Position numbers and translations under genes: made by a program. A stretch of 64,000 nt of DNA from Lentzea cavernae (GTDB lineage: Bacteria > Actinomycetota > Actinomycetes > Mycobacteriales > Pseudonocardiaceae), in NCBI RefSeq assembly GCF_014653695.1, contig NZ_BNAR01000001.1, positions 682,001 through 746,000 on the forward strand, given 5' to 3'. Under the pieces are notes generated by a model, which did no database searches, was not told where the DNA came from, and was given only the letters and a program-made list of their open reading frames with translations. How positions within the stretch are numbered: position 1 is the first letter of the stretch; each line of letters opens with the position of its first letter. Below, in pieces: positions 39,377-48,290 of the stretch.

Positions 39377-39400
39377 GATTGCATACAAAACGCAGTATGC
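39377..39400. promoter_or_regulatory. operator-like site D upstream of the 66-aa gene
   Basis: TTGCATAC-AAAACGCA-GTATGC repeats the motif of site C with the same 8-nt spacer. It is followed by a 178-nt leader before the small gene at 39579. Confidence 0.6.
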
Positions 39401-39578
39401 TGAATCGCGTCAGGGACGGGGTCGACGAGGACCCGCAGGAGGATCCCCGCTGAGTGCCCGGGAAACGGGTACCCGGTGGACATGACCCCGGCCGCAGCCC
39501 TGACCTTCCCGCGGCACAGCGCCTCTCAGGCTCCTGCGCGCCCCGGGAACCGCCATCGAGGGTGAAAGAAGGAAAGCC

Positions 39579-39779
39579 ATGTCCCGCTTCAAGGACTTCG
39601 CACGCTCGCTGACCCAGCCGCGCGGTGGTTCCTCCGCTGACGGCCGCGCACTGGGCCTCGGACTGTCCACCGCGCTGACGGAACAGCGCAAGGACGCCGA
39701 GGCCCAGGCGGCCGTGGCCAGGACGCTCCGCCCCGGTTTCGAGGGCAAGGACGCCGAAGGCCACACGATTCACGGCTGA
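39579..39779 (+). CDS. small protein (66 aa) under an oxalate-type operator
   Basis: The 66-aa product (MSRFKDFARSLTQPRGG start, GFEGKDAEGHTIHG end) has no signal peptide or membrane segment and is rich in charged residues. GAAAGAAGGAAAG upstream is a good ribosome binding site, codon usage matches neighbours, and the long leader follows operator-like site D. No family recognised. It converges on TerC, overlapping its end by 10 bp. Confidence 0.55.
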   Translation: MSRFKDFARSLTQPRGGSSADGRALGLGLSTALTEQRKDAEAQAAVARTLRPGFEGKDAEGHTIHG

Positions 39780-40789
39780 GAGTCCTTCACAGGAGCGTCT
39801 TCATCGCTCCTGCGCGCACTCTCGGCGTCCTCCACGGCGGACCGCGCTGCCCGCCGTGAGGTGTGCAGGCTCCACACCGTCGTGACGGCGAGCGTCGCGA
39901 CGATGACCCCGAGGGACACCACGATCGGGATCTCCGGAGCCCACGAGACACCGTGGTGGTGCATCGCTTCGAAGATGAGCTTGAACCCGATGAACGCGAG
40001 CACCACCGCGAGGCCCTTGCTCAGGTGCACCAGGCGATCCAGGAGACCGCCCACCAGGAAGAAGAGCTGGCGCAGGCCCATCAACGCGAAGGCGTTGGCG
40101 GTCAGCACCAGGTACGGCTCCTTGGTGAGCCCGAAGATCGCCGGGATGGAGTCCACCGCGAACAACAGGTCCGTGGTGCCGACCGCGACCATGACGATCA
40201 GCATCGGCGTCACGACGCGCTTGCCGTCGACGCGCGTGGTCAACGCGGCACCGTGGTAGACCGTGGTGGCCGGCAGGAACCTCTTGACCGCACGCAGAGC
40301 GGCGTTCTCCGGGACGTCGGCCTCCTCGGCCTCGTCCTGCTTCAGCAGCTTCCACGCGGTGAAGATCAGGAAGGCGCCGAAGAAGTAGAACAGCCAGTCG
40401 AAACGCGCGATCGCCTGTGCTCCCAGGGCGATGAACACGGCTCGCAGCAGCAGGGCCAGGACGATGCCGACGATGAGCACCTTCTGCCGGTACTCCCTCG
40501 GCACCGCGAACCTGGCCATGATGATCACGAACACGAACAGGTTGTCGACGCTGAGCGAATACTCGGTGATCCAGCCGGCGAAGAACTCACCGCCGTGGCC
40601 GGGCCCGGCGAACACCGTGACGCCGAGTCCGAACAGGACGGCCAGGCCGACGTAGAAGAGCACCCAGCAAAGAGATTCGCGGAACGACGGTTCGTGCGGT
40701 TTGCGGACCACCAGGTAGAAGTCGAACGCGATGATGGCGGCGATCCCGCCCATCGTCGCGACCCACACCCAGACGGGAAGATCCAACAT
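39770..40789 (-). CDS. TerC/Alx family membrane protein
   Basis: The 339-aa protein has about nine membrane helices and the TerC signature SLSVDNLFVFVIIMARF and DSIPAIFGLTKEPYLVLTANAFALMGLRQ (shown in parts). TerC/Alx proteins export Mn2+ or help membrane protein metalation. AAGGAGCC precedes the ATG at 7 bp. The gene is downstream of a small membrane-protein gene and the Nramp-like gene in the same orientation, so they may be co-transcribed, which would put metal homeostasis and the atypical Nramp protein together. Confidence 0.87.
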   Translation of the reverse strand: MLDLPVWVWVATMGGIAAIIAFDFYLVVRKPHEPSFRESLCWVLFYVGLAVLFGLGVTVFAGPGHGGEFFAGWITEYSLSVDNLFVFVIIMARFAVPREYRQKVLIVGIVLALLLRAVFIALGAQAIARFDWLFYFFGAFLIFTAWKLLKQDEAEEADVPENAALRAVKRFLPATTVYHGAALTTRVDGKRVVTPMLIVMVAVGTTDLLFAVDSIPAIFGLTKEPYLVLTANAFALMGLRQLFFLVGGLLDRLVHLSKGLAVVLAFIGFKLIFEAMHHHGVSWAPEIPIVVSLGVIVATLAVTTVWSLHTSRRAARSAVEDAESARRSDEDAPVKDSQP

Positions 40790-40811
40790 CCTTGGCTCCT
40801 TCGGCGGAAGG

Positions 40812-41240
40812 TCAGCGGGAGGCGGTGGCGCGCAGGCGCATCGCGATGCGCTCGTGCAGCCACAGGAAACCGATGGCCCAGCCGAGGCTCACGATCCCTT
40901 GGTAGGCGAGGAAACCCGCCAGGTCGGCGGGCAGCCGAACCTGACCGGTGAGCACGACGCTCACAGTGGTCTCGTGGATCAGCCTGGCCAGTGGGAACGC
41001 CACGAGCCAGTAGAGGGCGACGGGAGCGAACCGCCCGGCCGGGAGCCGGCCCGCCGCCACCAGCAGGCTGAAGCCGCCGCCGAACGCGCCCAGCGGCAGG
41101 CCGAGCGCCACGGTGGTGACCAGCGCCCACCCGAGCGGCTGGCCGACGAGCGCGGCCAGCCCTCCCGCGATGAGCCCCGCCGCGAGCCCGACGAACGCAC
41201 CGGGCACCGCTTCTCTGAGAAAGCCTTCGCGGATCTGCAT
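40812..41240 (-). CDS. small four-helix membrane protein paired with the Nramp-like transporter
   Basis: The 142-aa product has four hydrophobic helices (GAFVGLAAGLIAGGLAALVG, LVTTVALGLPLGAFGGGFS, ALYWLVAFPLARLIHETT, YQGIVSLGWAIGFLWLHE, in parts). Its start lies 1 bp after the Nramp-like stop, strongly suggesting co-translation and possible association. No family recognised. Confidence 0.65.
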   Translation of the reverse strand: MQIREGFLREAVPGAFVGLAAGLIAGGLAALVGQPLGWALVTTVALGLPLGAFGGGFSLLVAAGRLPAGRFAPVALYWLVAFPLARLIHETTVSVVLTGQVRLPADLAGFLAYQGIVSLGWAIGFLWLHERIAMRLRATASR

Positions 41241-41241
41241 C

Positions 41242-42753
41242 TCAGCCCACCACCACTCCGAACTTGATGAGGCTGAAGAACAGCATGCCCAGGTAGAACA
41301 CCGCTCCGAAGCCGATGATGATGTTCGTGACCAGCTTGGGGCGGATGGGTTTGGGCAGCATCCGGTTGTTCACCAGCAGGAGCACCACGCAGTAGGCGCC
41401 CATGGCGAACGTCGACAGGAAAGCGAGCACGTCGAGGATCGCGCCCGGTCCGTCAGCCGGTCCGAACAGCAGGATCAGGATGCCGAAGGTGATGACACCC
41501 CAGAGGAACCCCGCGTAGAGGTGCGACATGCGGAACTTCTTGGCGCCCTTGACGAAGTGGTACGTCATGTCCGCCTGGCCGCGGGAGAACGAGTCGAACA
41601 GGCCCAGCGTGGCGTTCAGGCCGATCAGCGCGATGAACCCGAGGAACACCCCGCCGAGCACCGGACCGCCCGCCGACGCGAAGGCGTCCGACATGGCGTT
41701 GAGCGCCGCCTCGCGTTCACCGGACTCGATGAGCGCCTTGACGTCCGGCGACGTCCGCGAGGCCGACTGCGCGAGGACCGTGAAAGAAACCGTGACGAGC
41801 ATGGTGATGCCCCAGAAGAGCAGCAGGGCGTCGAACGTGACCCAGCGCCGCCAGCCCTTCCACTTCGCGAGCTCCGCCTTGTCGTCGGTGTCGAACATGA
41901 AGCCCCGGCTGGGCATCTTCTCCTCTTCGCCCGCGTGCCGCAGCCCGCGGACCTTCGGGATGTGCGCGCCCATGCCGGCACCGCTGTCGCGCAGGTGCAG
42001 CGTGTACCACATCTGCTGCATGCCGGACGGGCCGGCGAACGCGATCGAGCCGACGATGATCGGGAACCACTCCGGTGACATGGCCTGCGCCGGGAAGTAC
42101 CCGAACTGGAACATGCCGGACACCGTGCTGGTCAGGTCTCCCCACGTGCCGACCATCGCCGCCACCACCGCGGTGCTGACGACGAGTAGTCCGATGAGGA
42201 TGGACAGCAGGTTCTCGAGCAGGTTGTAGATGACCTTGGCGAGGCTGAACAGCACCCCGACCAGGATCAGGCCCACGCAGGCCGACACCGTCCAGGGTAT
42301 GCCGGTGATCTTTTCCAGAGCCGCCGCTCCGGCTGAGAGGTGGCCTGGCCAGATGTAGACGAGCATGGCCACCACGAAGAAGAACCACATGATCGGTTTG
42401 AACACGCGTGCGGCGCCGAAGAAGATGCTCTCCCCCGTCGCCATCGCGTACCGCGCCATCTCGAGCATGACGACGGCCTGCAGCGTCACGCCGATCAGGA
42501 AGAGCCACCTGATGTCCGGTCCGAAGACCAGCACCAGGCGGGGCCACATGTAGGACTCGCCCATGCCCACGCCAAGAGCCACCAGGAACACCGTGGGACC
42601 GAGCAGGTGGATCGACGGTGGTGCGTCGGGGAGTTTCCTGATGGGCATCGCTTCCAGCTTGCCCGCGGGCCAGACACGCTCCTCGCCCGATGCCTTGGCA
42701 CCGTCGGGGGGCGAGCTGGTTTCCGTGCGAGCGGCCAGATTTGGATCATCCAC
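41242..42753 (-). CDS. atypical Nramp-family transporter lacking the metal-binding motifs
   Basis: The 503-aa membrane protein has the Nramp/APC-like helix arrangement (about 11 helices). At TM1 where Nramp has DPGN it reads VALGVGMGESYMWPRL, and at TM6 where Nramp has MPH it reads AFAGPSGMQQMWYT. Both metal-coordinating motifs are thus missing, implying a different substrate. A hydrophilic insert (about residues 260-300) lies between helices. The GTG at 42753 has GGAGG 9 bp upstream. Location between oxalate genes suggests oxalate or another small anion as a candidate. Confidence 0.75.
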   Translation of the reverse strand: MDDPNLAARTETSSPPDGAKASGEERVWPAGKLEAMPIRKLPDAPPSIHLLGPTVFLVALGVGMGESYMWPRLVLVFGPDIRWLFLIGVTLQAVVMLEMARYAMATGESIFFGAARVFKPIMWFFFVVAMLVYIWPGHLSAGAAALEKITGIPWTVSACVGLILVGVLFSLAKVIYNLLENLLSILIGLLVVSTAVVAAMVGTWGDLTSTVSGMFQFGYFPAQAMSPEWFPIIVGSIAFAGPSGMQQMWYTLHLRDSGAGMGAHIPKVRGLRHAGEEEKMPSRGFMFDTDDKAELAKWKGWRRWVTFDALLLFWGITMLVTVSFTVLAQSASRTSPDVKALIESGEREAALNAMSDAFASAGGPVLGGVFLGFIALIGLNATLGLFDSFSRGQADMTYHFVKGAKKFRMSHLYAGFLWGVITFGILILLFGPADGPGAILDVLAFLSTFAMGAYCVVLLLVNNRMLPKPIRPKLVTNIIIGFGAVFYLGMLFFSLIKFGVVVG

Positions 42754-42805
42754 GGTTAACAACCTCCAGAGGACCGGCTGTCTTCGTTGACCTCCCTGGC
42801 GGGTT

Positions 42806-42833
42806 CGCGACCGTGGGCGTGTTCACGGTCGCG
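42806..42833. terminator. hairpin in the 315-bp gap upstream of the Nramp-like gene
   Basis: CGCGACCGTG (42806-42815) pairs perfectly with CACGGTCGCG (42824-42833) over an 8-nt loop. Position about 55 bp before the Nramp-like start also allows a 5' leader role. Confidence 0.45.
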
Positions 42834-42910
42834 GACGGGCCATCTCTCCTGGTGGGGTGATCACCAACCTTCGTCACGTCCTTCACCGCTCAGACGGGTG
42901 CATCGCGGTG

Positions 42911-42954
42911 CCGGCCCCCGCCCGTCATGTCGGGCACGTGGGGGCGGGGGCCGG
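42911..42954. terminator. very GC-rich hairpin in the Nramp/acyl-CoA ligase gap
   Basis: CCGGCCCCCGCCC (42911-42923) pairs perfectly with GGGCGGGGGCCGG (42942-42954), a 13-bp all-GC stem. Between the end of the acyl-CoA ligase gene and the Nramp-like gene it acts as a strong barrier to read-through. Confidence 0.65.
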
Positions 42955-43025
42955 TGCCGCGAGGCGTCCCGCTGAGTGGCGAAAGCCGTGGTGAAGCTTG
43001 TGATCACCCCACCTCATGCCGGAAA

Positions 43026-43055
43026 GGTCGTTGGCCTCTTCCAAGGCCAACGACC
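43026..43055. terminator. terminator of the oxc-frc-acyl-CoA ligase operon
   Basis: GGTCGTTGGCC (43026-43036) pairs perfectly with GGCCAACGACC (43045-43055) with an 8-nt loop, beginning 14 bp after the ligase stop on the minus strand. The rest of the gap to 42753 holds two more hairpins and no ORF. Confidence 0.75.
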
Positions 43056-43068
43056 ACTCACGACTCAG

Positions 43069-45216
43069 TTACAGCAAGCCGGCAGCACGGGCCCACCGGT
43101 ACTTCGCGCCCAGTACTGCGACAGGCTTCTCCGTCGTGTACGGATACGCAACCACTCCGTTGCGGTACAGGTACTCGCTGGCCTCCTCGACCTGGACGTC
43201 ACCTGCAAGGGAAGCGACGACAGGTTTGTGGATCCCGTTCGCCCGGTACTCCTCCACGACGTCGACCACGAGCTTCGCGAACACCATCGGTGGCGTGACG
43301 ATGGTGTGCCAGTAGCCCAGGATCAGCGAGTGGATGCGCTCGTCGGCGAGACCGAGCGCGATGGTGTTCCGGTACGTCGAAGGCGGTTCCCCGCCGGTGA
43401 TGTCGACCGGGTTGCCCGCCGCGCCGAAGGGCGGGATGAACTTCCGGAACGCCGCGTCCAGGTCGTCCGGGATGCTCATGAGCGACAACCCGTTGTCCAC
43501 ACAGGCGTCCGAGAGCAGCACTCCCGAACCGCCGGCGCCGGTGATGATGACGACGTTCTCGCCCTTCGGCGTGGCCAGCAACGGGATTCCGCGCGCGTAC
43601 TCCAGCAGGTCGTTCAGGCCGGGTGCGCGGATCACGCCGCTCTGCTTGAGGATGTCGTCGTAGACCCGGTCGTTGCCCGCGAGCGCACCGGTGTGCGAGC
43701 TCGCGGCCTTGGCGCCCTGGTCCGTCCGTCCCGCCTTGAGGACCACGACCGGTTTCTTCTCCGACACCCGTTTGGCGGTTTCGGCGAAGGACCGGCCGTC
43801 CTTGAGGTCCTCCAGGTGCATCGCGACGAGCTGGGTGTTCGGGTCGGACTCGAAGAACGTCAGCAGGTCGTCCTCGTCGATGTCGGCCTTGTTGCCCACA
43901 CCCACGATGGACGAGACGCCCATGCCCGCAGAACGGCTGAATCCGAGGATCGCCATGCCGATTCCGCCACTTTGCGACGTGAGGGCCACTCCGCCCTTGA
44001 CGTCGTACGGCGTGCAGAACGTCGCCGAGAGGTTCTCCGGCGTGTAGTAGTAGCCGTAGATGTTCGGGCCGAGGATGCGGACTCCGTGCTTGCGCGCGAT
44101 CGCCACGATCTCGTTCTGCAGCTCGATGTTGCCCGTCTCGCCGAAGCCGGACGGGATCATGATCGCGCCGCCGACGCCCTTCTTGCCGACCTCCTCGAGA
44201 GCGGCCGGCACGAACTTCGCCGGGATGGCGAACACGGCGACGTCGATGTCTCCCGGTACGTCGACGATGCTCGCGAACGCCTTGCGGTCGAGGATCTCGT
44301 CCGCCTTGGGGTTGATCGGGTAGATCTCACCCTGGTAGCCGCCGTTGACGAGGTTCTTCATCACCGAGTTGCCGATCTTGCCCTCTTCGTTCGAGGCGCC
44401 GATCACGGCCACGGCGGACGGCTTCATGATCCGGTTCATCGAGGCGAGGATCTCGTCCTGCGTGAACCGGTGCGGTTCCTTGGCGGCGTTCTCGTCCACC
44501 AGGATGCGGACGTCGACCGCGGTGGCCCCCTGTGGTGTCGCCAGCACGGGGTTGAGGTCGACCTCTGCGAGCTGCGGAAAGTCCGTGACCAGATCAGACA
44601 CGCGGTGGATCAGGTCGGCGAGCTTGCCCGCGTCAACGCCCTGCGCGCCGCGGACGCCTTTCAGGATCTCGGCGGCCGCGATGCCGTTCACCATCGACAG
44701 GGCTTCGGACGCGCTGGTGGGTGCCAGCCGGAAGGTGACGTCCTTGAGCACTTCCACCAGGATGCCGCCGAGCCCGAACGCGACGATCTTGCCGAACGTC
44801 TCGTCGGTGGTGGCGCCCACGATGACCTCGTGGACCTCTTTCCCGGTCGGCAGCTGCTGCTGGACCTGGACGCCGGTCACGTCCGCGTCCGCCTTGTAGT
44901 TCCTGGCGTTGTGGATGATCGTGCGGTAGCCCTCGGCGACCTCACTCGCCGACTTGAGGCCCACGAGCACGCCGCCGGCCTCGGTCTTGTGCAGGATGTC
45001 CGGTGAGACGATCTTGAGCACGACCGGGTAGCCGATCTCCTCGGCGAACGCGACGGCGCCCTCCGACGACTTCGCCAGCGCCTCGGCCGGGGTCGCGATC
45101 CCGTAGGCGTCGCAGACCCGCTTGCCCTCCGGTGCGGTGAGGGAGGATCGTCCCTCCGCCCGCACCTTCGCGAGTACGTTCTCGACCGCGGCGCGGTCGT
45201 AGCCGTTGTCCGGCAT
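43069..45216 (-). CDS. ADP-forming acyl-CoA ligase/acetyl-CoA synthetase-type
   Basis: The 715-aa protein has an ATP-grasp domain first (about 20-225: EEIGYPVVLKIVSPDILHKTEAGGV split, FGLGGILVEVLKDV), then a CoA-binding domain (AVIGASNEEGKIGN) and a ligase domain with the phospho-His508 site SSHTGALAG. It joins a small acid to CoA with ATP hydrolysed to ADP, or runs in reverse to make ATP. Start ATG at 45216 follows AGGGAGAAG. With frc and oxc it could activate oxalate or salvage formyl-CoA energy; inferred from context. Confidence 0.85.
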   Translation of the reverse strand: MPDNGYDRAAVENVLAKVRAEGRSSLTAPEGKRVCDAYGIATPAEALAKSSEGAVAFAEEIGYPVVLKIVSPDILHKTEAGGVLVGLKSASEVAEGYRTIIHNARNYKADADVTGVQVQQQLPTGKEVHEVIVGATTDETFGKIVAFGLGGILVEVLKDVTFRLAPTSASEALSMVNGIAAAEILKGVRGAQGVDAGKLADLIHRVSDLVTDFPQLAEVDLNPVLATPQGATAVDVRILVDENAAKEPHRFTQDEILASMNRIMKPSAVAVIGASNEEGKIGNSVMKNLVNGGYQGEIYPINPKADEILDRKAFASIVDVPGDIDVAVFAIPAKFVPAALEEVGKKGVGGAIMIPSGFGETGNIELQNEIVAIARKHGVRILGPNIYGYYYTPENLSATFCTPYDVKGGVALTSQSGGIGMAILGFSRSAGMGVSSIVGVGNKADIDEDDLLTFFESDPNTQLVAMHLEDLKDGRSFAETAKRVSEKKPVVVLKAGRTDQGAKAASSHTGALAGNDRVYDDILKQSGVIRAPGLNDLLEYARGIPLLATPKGENVVIITGAGGSGVLLSDACVDNGLSLMSIPDDLDAAFRKFIPPFGAAGNPVDITGGEPPSTYRNTIALGLADERIHSLILGYWHTIVTPPMVFAKLVVDVVEEYRANGIHKPVVASLAGDVQVEEASEYLYRNGVVAYPYTTEKPVAVLGAKYRWARAAGLL

Positions 45217-45237
45217 GGGTTTCTTCTCCCTAAAGGA

Positions 45238-46467
45238 TTAGATGACGCCGGCGGCGCGCAGCCCCGCGAGGCGGTCCGCGCTGTAGCCGAGAGCTCCGAG
45301 GACCTCGTCGTTGTGCTCACCGAGCAGCGGCGGGCGCTGGATCTCGACGGCGCTGTCGGAGAGCTTGAGGGGGTTGCCGACCGTCTTGAACGTGCCGCGC
45401 TCGGGGTGGTCGACCTCGACGACGGTGCCGAGTTCGGCCAGCGTCTCGTCCTCGATGATCTCCTTGGTGGAGAGGATGGGTCCGCACGGGATGTTGTGGG
45501 CGTTGAGCTTGTCCATCACCTCCCACTTGGTGTGCTTCTCCGTCCACTCCTCGATCAGCGCGAACGCCTTGTCCAGCTTGGAGAGCCTGACCTCGGGCGT
45601 GGCCCAGGCCGGGTCCTCGGCGAGCTCCGGCCTGCCGATCAGCTCGGTCAGCGGGGCCCAGCCGACGGGCTGGATGATCACGTAGATGTAGTCGTTGGGG
45701 CCGCCGGGGGCACAGCGCACCGCCCAGCCGGGCTGGCCACCACCGGATGCGTTGCCGGAGCGGGGCACCTCGTCTCCGAACTGCTCGTTCGGGTACTCCC
45801 CCAGCGGCCCGTGGGTGAGGCGTTGCTGATCGCGCAGCTTCACCCGGCACAGGTTCAGGACGGCGTCCTGCATCGCGACCTGGACGCGCTGCCCGCGCCC
45901 GGTGTTGGTCCGTTGGTACAGCGCGGCCAGGATCGCGGCCACCAGGTGGATTCCGGTGCCCGAGTCGCCGATCTGCGCGCCGGTGGCGAGCGGCGGACCC
46001 TCCTCGAACCCGGTGGTGCTCATCGAGCCGCCCATGGCCTGCGCGATCACCTCGTACGCCTTGAAGTCGGCGTAGCGGCCGGGCCCGAAGCCCTTGATCG
46101 ACGCGTAGACGAGCCTGTCGTTGAGCTCCTGCAGCTTCTCCCACGGGTAGCCGAACCGCTCGACGACACCGGGGCCGAAGTTCTCGACGAGGACGTCGAC
46201 GTCACCGACGAGCTTCTCGAAGACCTCTTTGCCCTCGGCGGACTTCATGTTGAGGGTGATGCTCCGCTTGTTGCAGTTGAGCATCGTGAAGTAGAGACTG
46301 TCCACTTCGGGCAGATCGCGGAGCTGGCCGCGGGTGATGTCGCCCTTGCCGGGGGTCTCCAGCTTGATGACGTCCGCGCCCAGCCAGGCGAGCAGCTGGG
46401 TCGACGACGGTCCGGACTGCACGTGCGTCATGTCGAGGACTTTGACGCCCTCCAGTGCCTTGGCCAT
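45238..46467 (-). CDS. frc: formyl-CoA:oxalate CoA-transferase (family III CoA transferase)
   Basis: The 409-aa protein follows the Frc sequence closely: [57 protein letters not shown], catalytic Asp168 in [12 protein letters not shown] (Asp169 in Oxalobacter Frc), [20 protein letters not shown], the glycine-rich loop [19 protein letters not shown] and [11 protein letters not shown]. Frc moves CoA from formyl-CoA to oxalate. A variable insert present in Oxalobacter Frc before the glycine loop is shorter here. It starts 10 bp after oxc ends. Confidence 0.92.
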   Translation of the reverse strand: MAKALEGVKVLDMTHVQSGPSSTQLLAWLGADVIKLETPGKGDITRGQLRDLPEVDSLYFTMLNCNKRSITLNMKSAEGKEVFEKLVGDVDVLVENFGPGVVERFGYPWEKLQELNDRLVYASIKGFGPGRYADFKAYEVIAQAMGGSMSTTGFEEGPPLATGAQIGDSGTGIHLVAAILAALYQRTNTGRGQRVQVAMQDAVLNLCRVKLRDQQRLTHGPLGEYPNEQFGDEVPRSGNASGGGQPGWAVRCAPGGPNDYIYVIIQPVGWAPLTELIGRPELAEDPAWATPEVRLSKLDKAFALIEEWTEKHTKWEVMDKLNAHNIPCGPILSTKEIIEDETLAELGTVVEVDHPERGTFKTVGNPLKLSDSAVEIQRPPLLGEHNDEVLGALGYSADRLAGLRAAGVI

Positions 46468-46477
46468 GTCATCTCAC

Positions 46478-48163
46478 CTACTTGTACATCGTCTGGTTCA
46501 TGGTTCCGGGCGCGTACACGTCGGGGTCGATCCACACGTTGATCAGCGAGGGCTTGCCCGACTCGCGGGCGCGCTGGAGAGCGGGCGCGATGTCCTTGGG
46601 GTCGCGCACCTCCTCGCCGTAGCCGCCGAGCATCTTGGCGAACTGGTCGTACTTGACGTCGCCGAGCGTGTTGCCGACGCGCTCGCGCTCCAGCCCGTAC
46701 TTGGCGGCCTGGCCGTAGCGGATCTGGTTCATCGACGAGTTGTTGCCGACGATGCCGACGAAGGGCAGGTCGTAGCGCACCAGCGTCTCGAAGTCCCAGC
46801 CGGTGAGGCTGAACGCGCCGTCGCCGAACAGGGCCACGACCTCCTTGTCCGGCCTGGCCAGTTTCGCGGCCAGCACGAACGGGATGCCGACCCCGAGCGT
46901 CCCGAGTGGACCGGGGTCCATCCAGTGTCCCGGCGACTTCGGCTGCACGACCTGGCCGGAGAACGTGACCACGTCGCCGCCGTCGCCGATGTAGATCGAG
47001 TCCTCGGTGAGGAAGTCGTTGATCTCGCTCACCAGCCGGTACGGGTGGATGGGCACGTCCTCGGAGCGCAGGTGCTCCAGGCGCTTGAGCCGGGCCTTCT
47101 CCTCGACGGCCTGCAGTTCCTCCAGCCACACCTTGCGGCCCATGGCGCCGTTGTCCTCGCGGCCCGACGCGGCCTGCGTGACGGCGGACAGGACCAGGTC
47201 GGCGTCCCCGACGATGCCGAGGTCGACGTCGCGGTTCTTGCCGACGGTGCGGTAGTCGAGGTCGATCTGGACGACCGTCGCGTTCGCGGAAAGCCTTCGG
47301 CCGTAACCCATCCGGAAGTCGAACGGGGTTCCGACGATCACGATGACGTCGGCGTTGTCGAAGGCGTAGCGGCGCGAGAGCTGGAAGTGGTGCGCGTCGC
47401 CGGGAGGCAGGGTGCCGCGGCCGGCGCCGTTCATGTAGGCGGGGACGTTGAGGGTGCGGACGAGGTCGATCGCGGAGTCCGTTGCCCGCGTCGTCCACAC
47501 CTGGCTGCCCAGCAGGATCGCGGGCTTGCGGGCGTTGACGAGCAGGTCCGCGAGCTTCTCGATGTCCGCCGGGTCACCGAGAGCACGCGTGGACGCGCGG
47601 TAGTGGCCCGCCTCCGGTACTCGTGCGGTGCTCACCGGCACCTTGGCATCCAGGACGTCCCGCGGGATCTCGAGGAACGACGGGCCGGGCGCGCCGGCGT
47701 TGGCCTCGCGGAACGCCATCGACACCATGTCCGCGATGCGGGCGGTGTGCGGGACGTTCGCCGCGAACTTGGTGATCGGCGTCATCATGTCGACGTGCGG
47801 GAGGTCCTGCAGCGAGCCCATCTTGTGCTGGCTCAACGCACCCTGGCCGCCGATCAGCAGCATCGGGCTCTCCGCGCGGAACGCGTTCGCGACACCGGTG
47901 ACGGCGTCGGTGGTACCCGGCCCCGCGGTCACGACGGCGCACCCCGGCTTGCCGGTGATCCGCGCGTAACCGTCGGCCGCGTGCGCCGCGACCTGTTCGT
48001 GCCGGACGTCGATGACGGCGATGCCCTCGTCCACGCAGCCGTCGTAGATGTCGATGATGTGCCCGCCGCACAGCGTGAAGATGGTGTCGACGCCCTCGGC
48101 TTTGAGCGCCTTGGCCACCAGGTGGCCTCCAGAAATCGACTCCGGCTCCGCGGAACTCGTCAT
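46478..48163 (-). CDS. oxc: thiamine-diphosphate enzyme, probable oxalyl-CoA decarboxylase
   Basis: The 561-aa protein is a ThDP enzyme with the catalytic Glu56 in DVRHEQVAAHAADGYAR (Glu56 also in Oxalobacter Oxc) and the metal-ThDP motif GDGAFSLTGWDFETLVRYDL. Overall it looks closer to 2-hydroxyacyl-CoA lyase/acetolactate-synthase-like enzymes than to Oxalobacter Oxc in the N-terminal motif (LCGGHIIDIYDG), so function as oxalyl-CoA decarboxylase rests mainly on direct linkage with frc. It would convert oxalyl-CoA to formyl-CoA and CO2. Start at 48163 is 35 bp from operator-like site E. Confidence 0.78.
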   Translation of the reverse strand: MTSSAEPESISGGHLVAKALKAEGVDTIFTLCGGHIIDIYDGCVDEGIAVIDVRHEQVAAHAADGYARITGKPGCAVVTAGPGTTDAVTGVANAFRAESPMLLIGGQGALSQHKMGSLQDLPHVDMMTPITKFAANVPHTARIADMVSMAFREANAGAPGPSFLEIPRDVLDAKVPVSTARVPEAGHYRASTRALGDPADIEKLADLLVNARKPAILLGSQVWTTRATDSAIDLVRTLNVPAYMNGAGRGTLPPGDAHHFQLSRRYAFDNADVIVIVGTPFDFRMGYGRRLSANATVVQIDLDYRTVGKNRDVDLGIVGDADLVLSAVTQAASGREDNGAMGRKVWLEELQAVEEKARLKRLEHLRSEDVPIHPYRLVSEINDFLTEDSIYIGDGGDVVTFSGQVVQPKSPGHWMDPGPLGTLGVGIPFVLAAKLARPDKEVVALFGDGAFSLTGWDFETLVRYDLPFVGIVGNNSSMNQIRYGQAAKYGLERERVGNTLGDVKYDQFAKMLGGYGEEVRDPKDIAPALQRARESGKPSLINVWIDPDVYAPGTMNQTMYK

Positions 48164-48197
48164 CGGCGATCAGCTCCCCTTTGGCGCTTCGACTGTA

Positions 48198-48216
48198 GAT
48201 TGCATACCGTATGAGG
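48198..48216. promoter_or_regulatory. operator-like site E between oxc and sucC-like gene
   Basis: GATTGCATACCGTATGAGG carries the palindrome TTGCATAC-C-GTATG. It is located 34 bp before the oxc start (minus strand) and 75 bp before the sucC-like start (plus strand), so one site can serve both divergent transcripts. Confidence 0.65.
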
Positions 48217-48290
48217 TAGGCATATCGTTACTCCGCTACCAACCGGATGTCCATAGATGGCCGCAAGTTTTCGGCGAGAGGACGTAGACG

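Noticed and set aside
39397..39453. 18-codon leader peptide (ATG inside site D)
   Set aside because: No ribosome binding site, and it overlaps the operator; not supported without conservation.
39400..39578. Glycine riboswitch-like leader (CTCTCAGG present near 39522)
   Set aside because: The other conserved blocks of the glycine aptamer are absent, and the downstream gene is unrelated to glycine metabolism.
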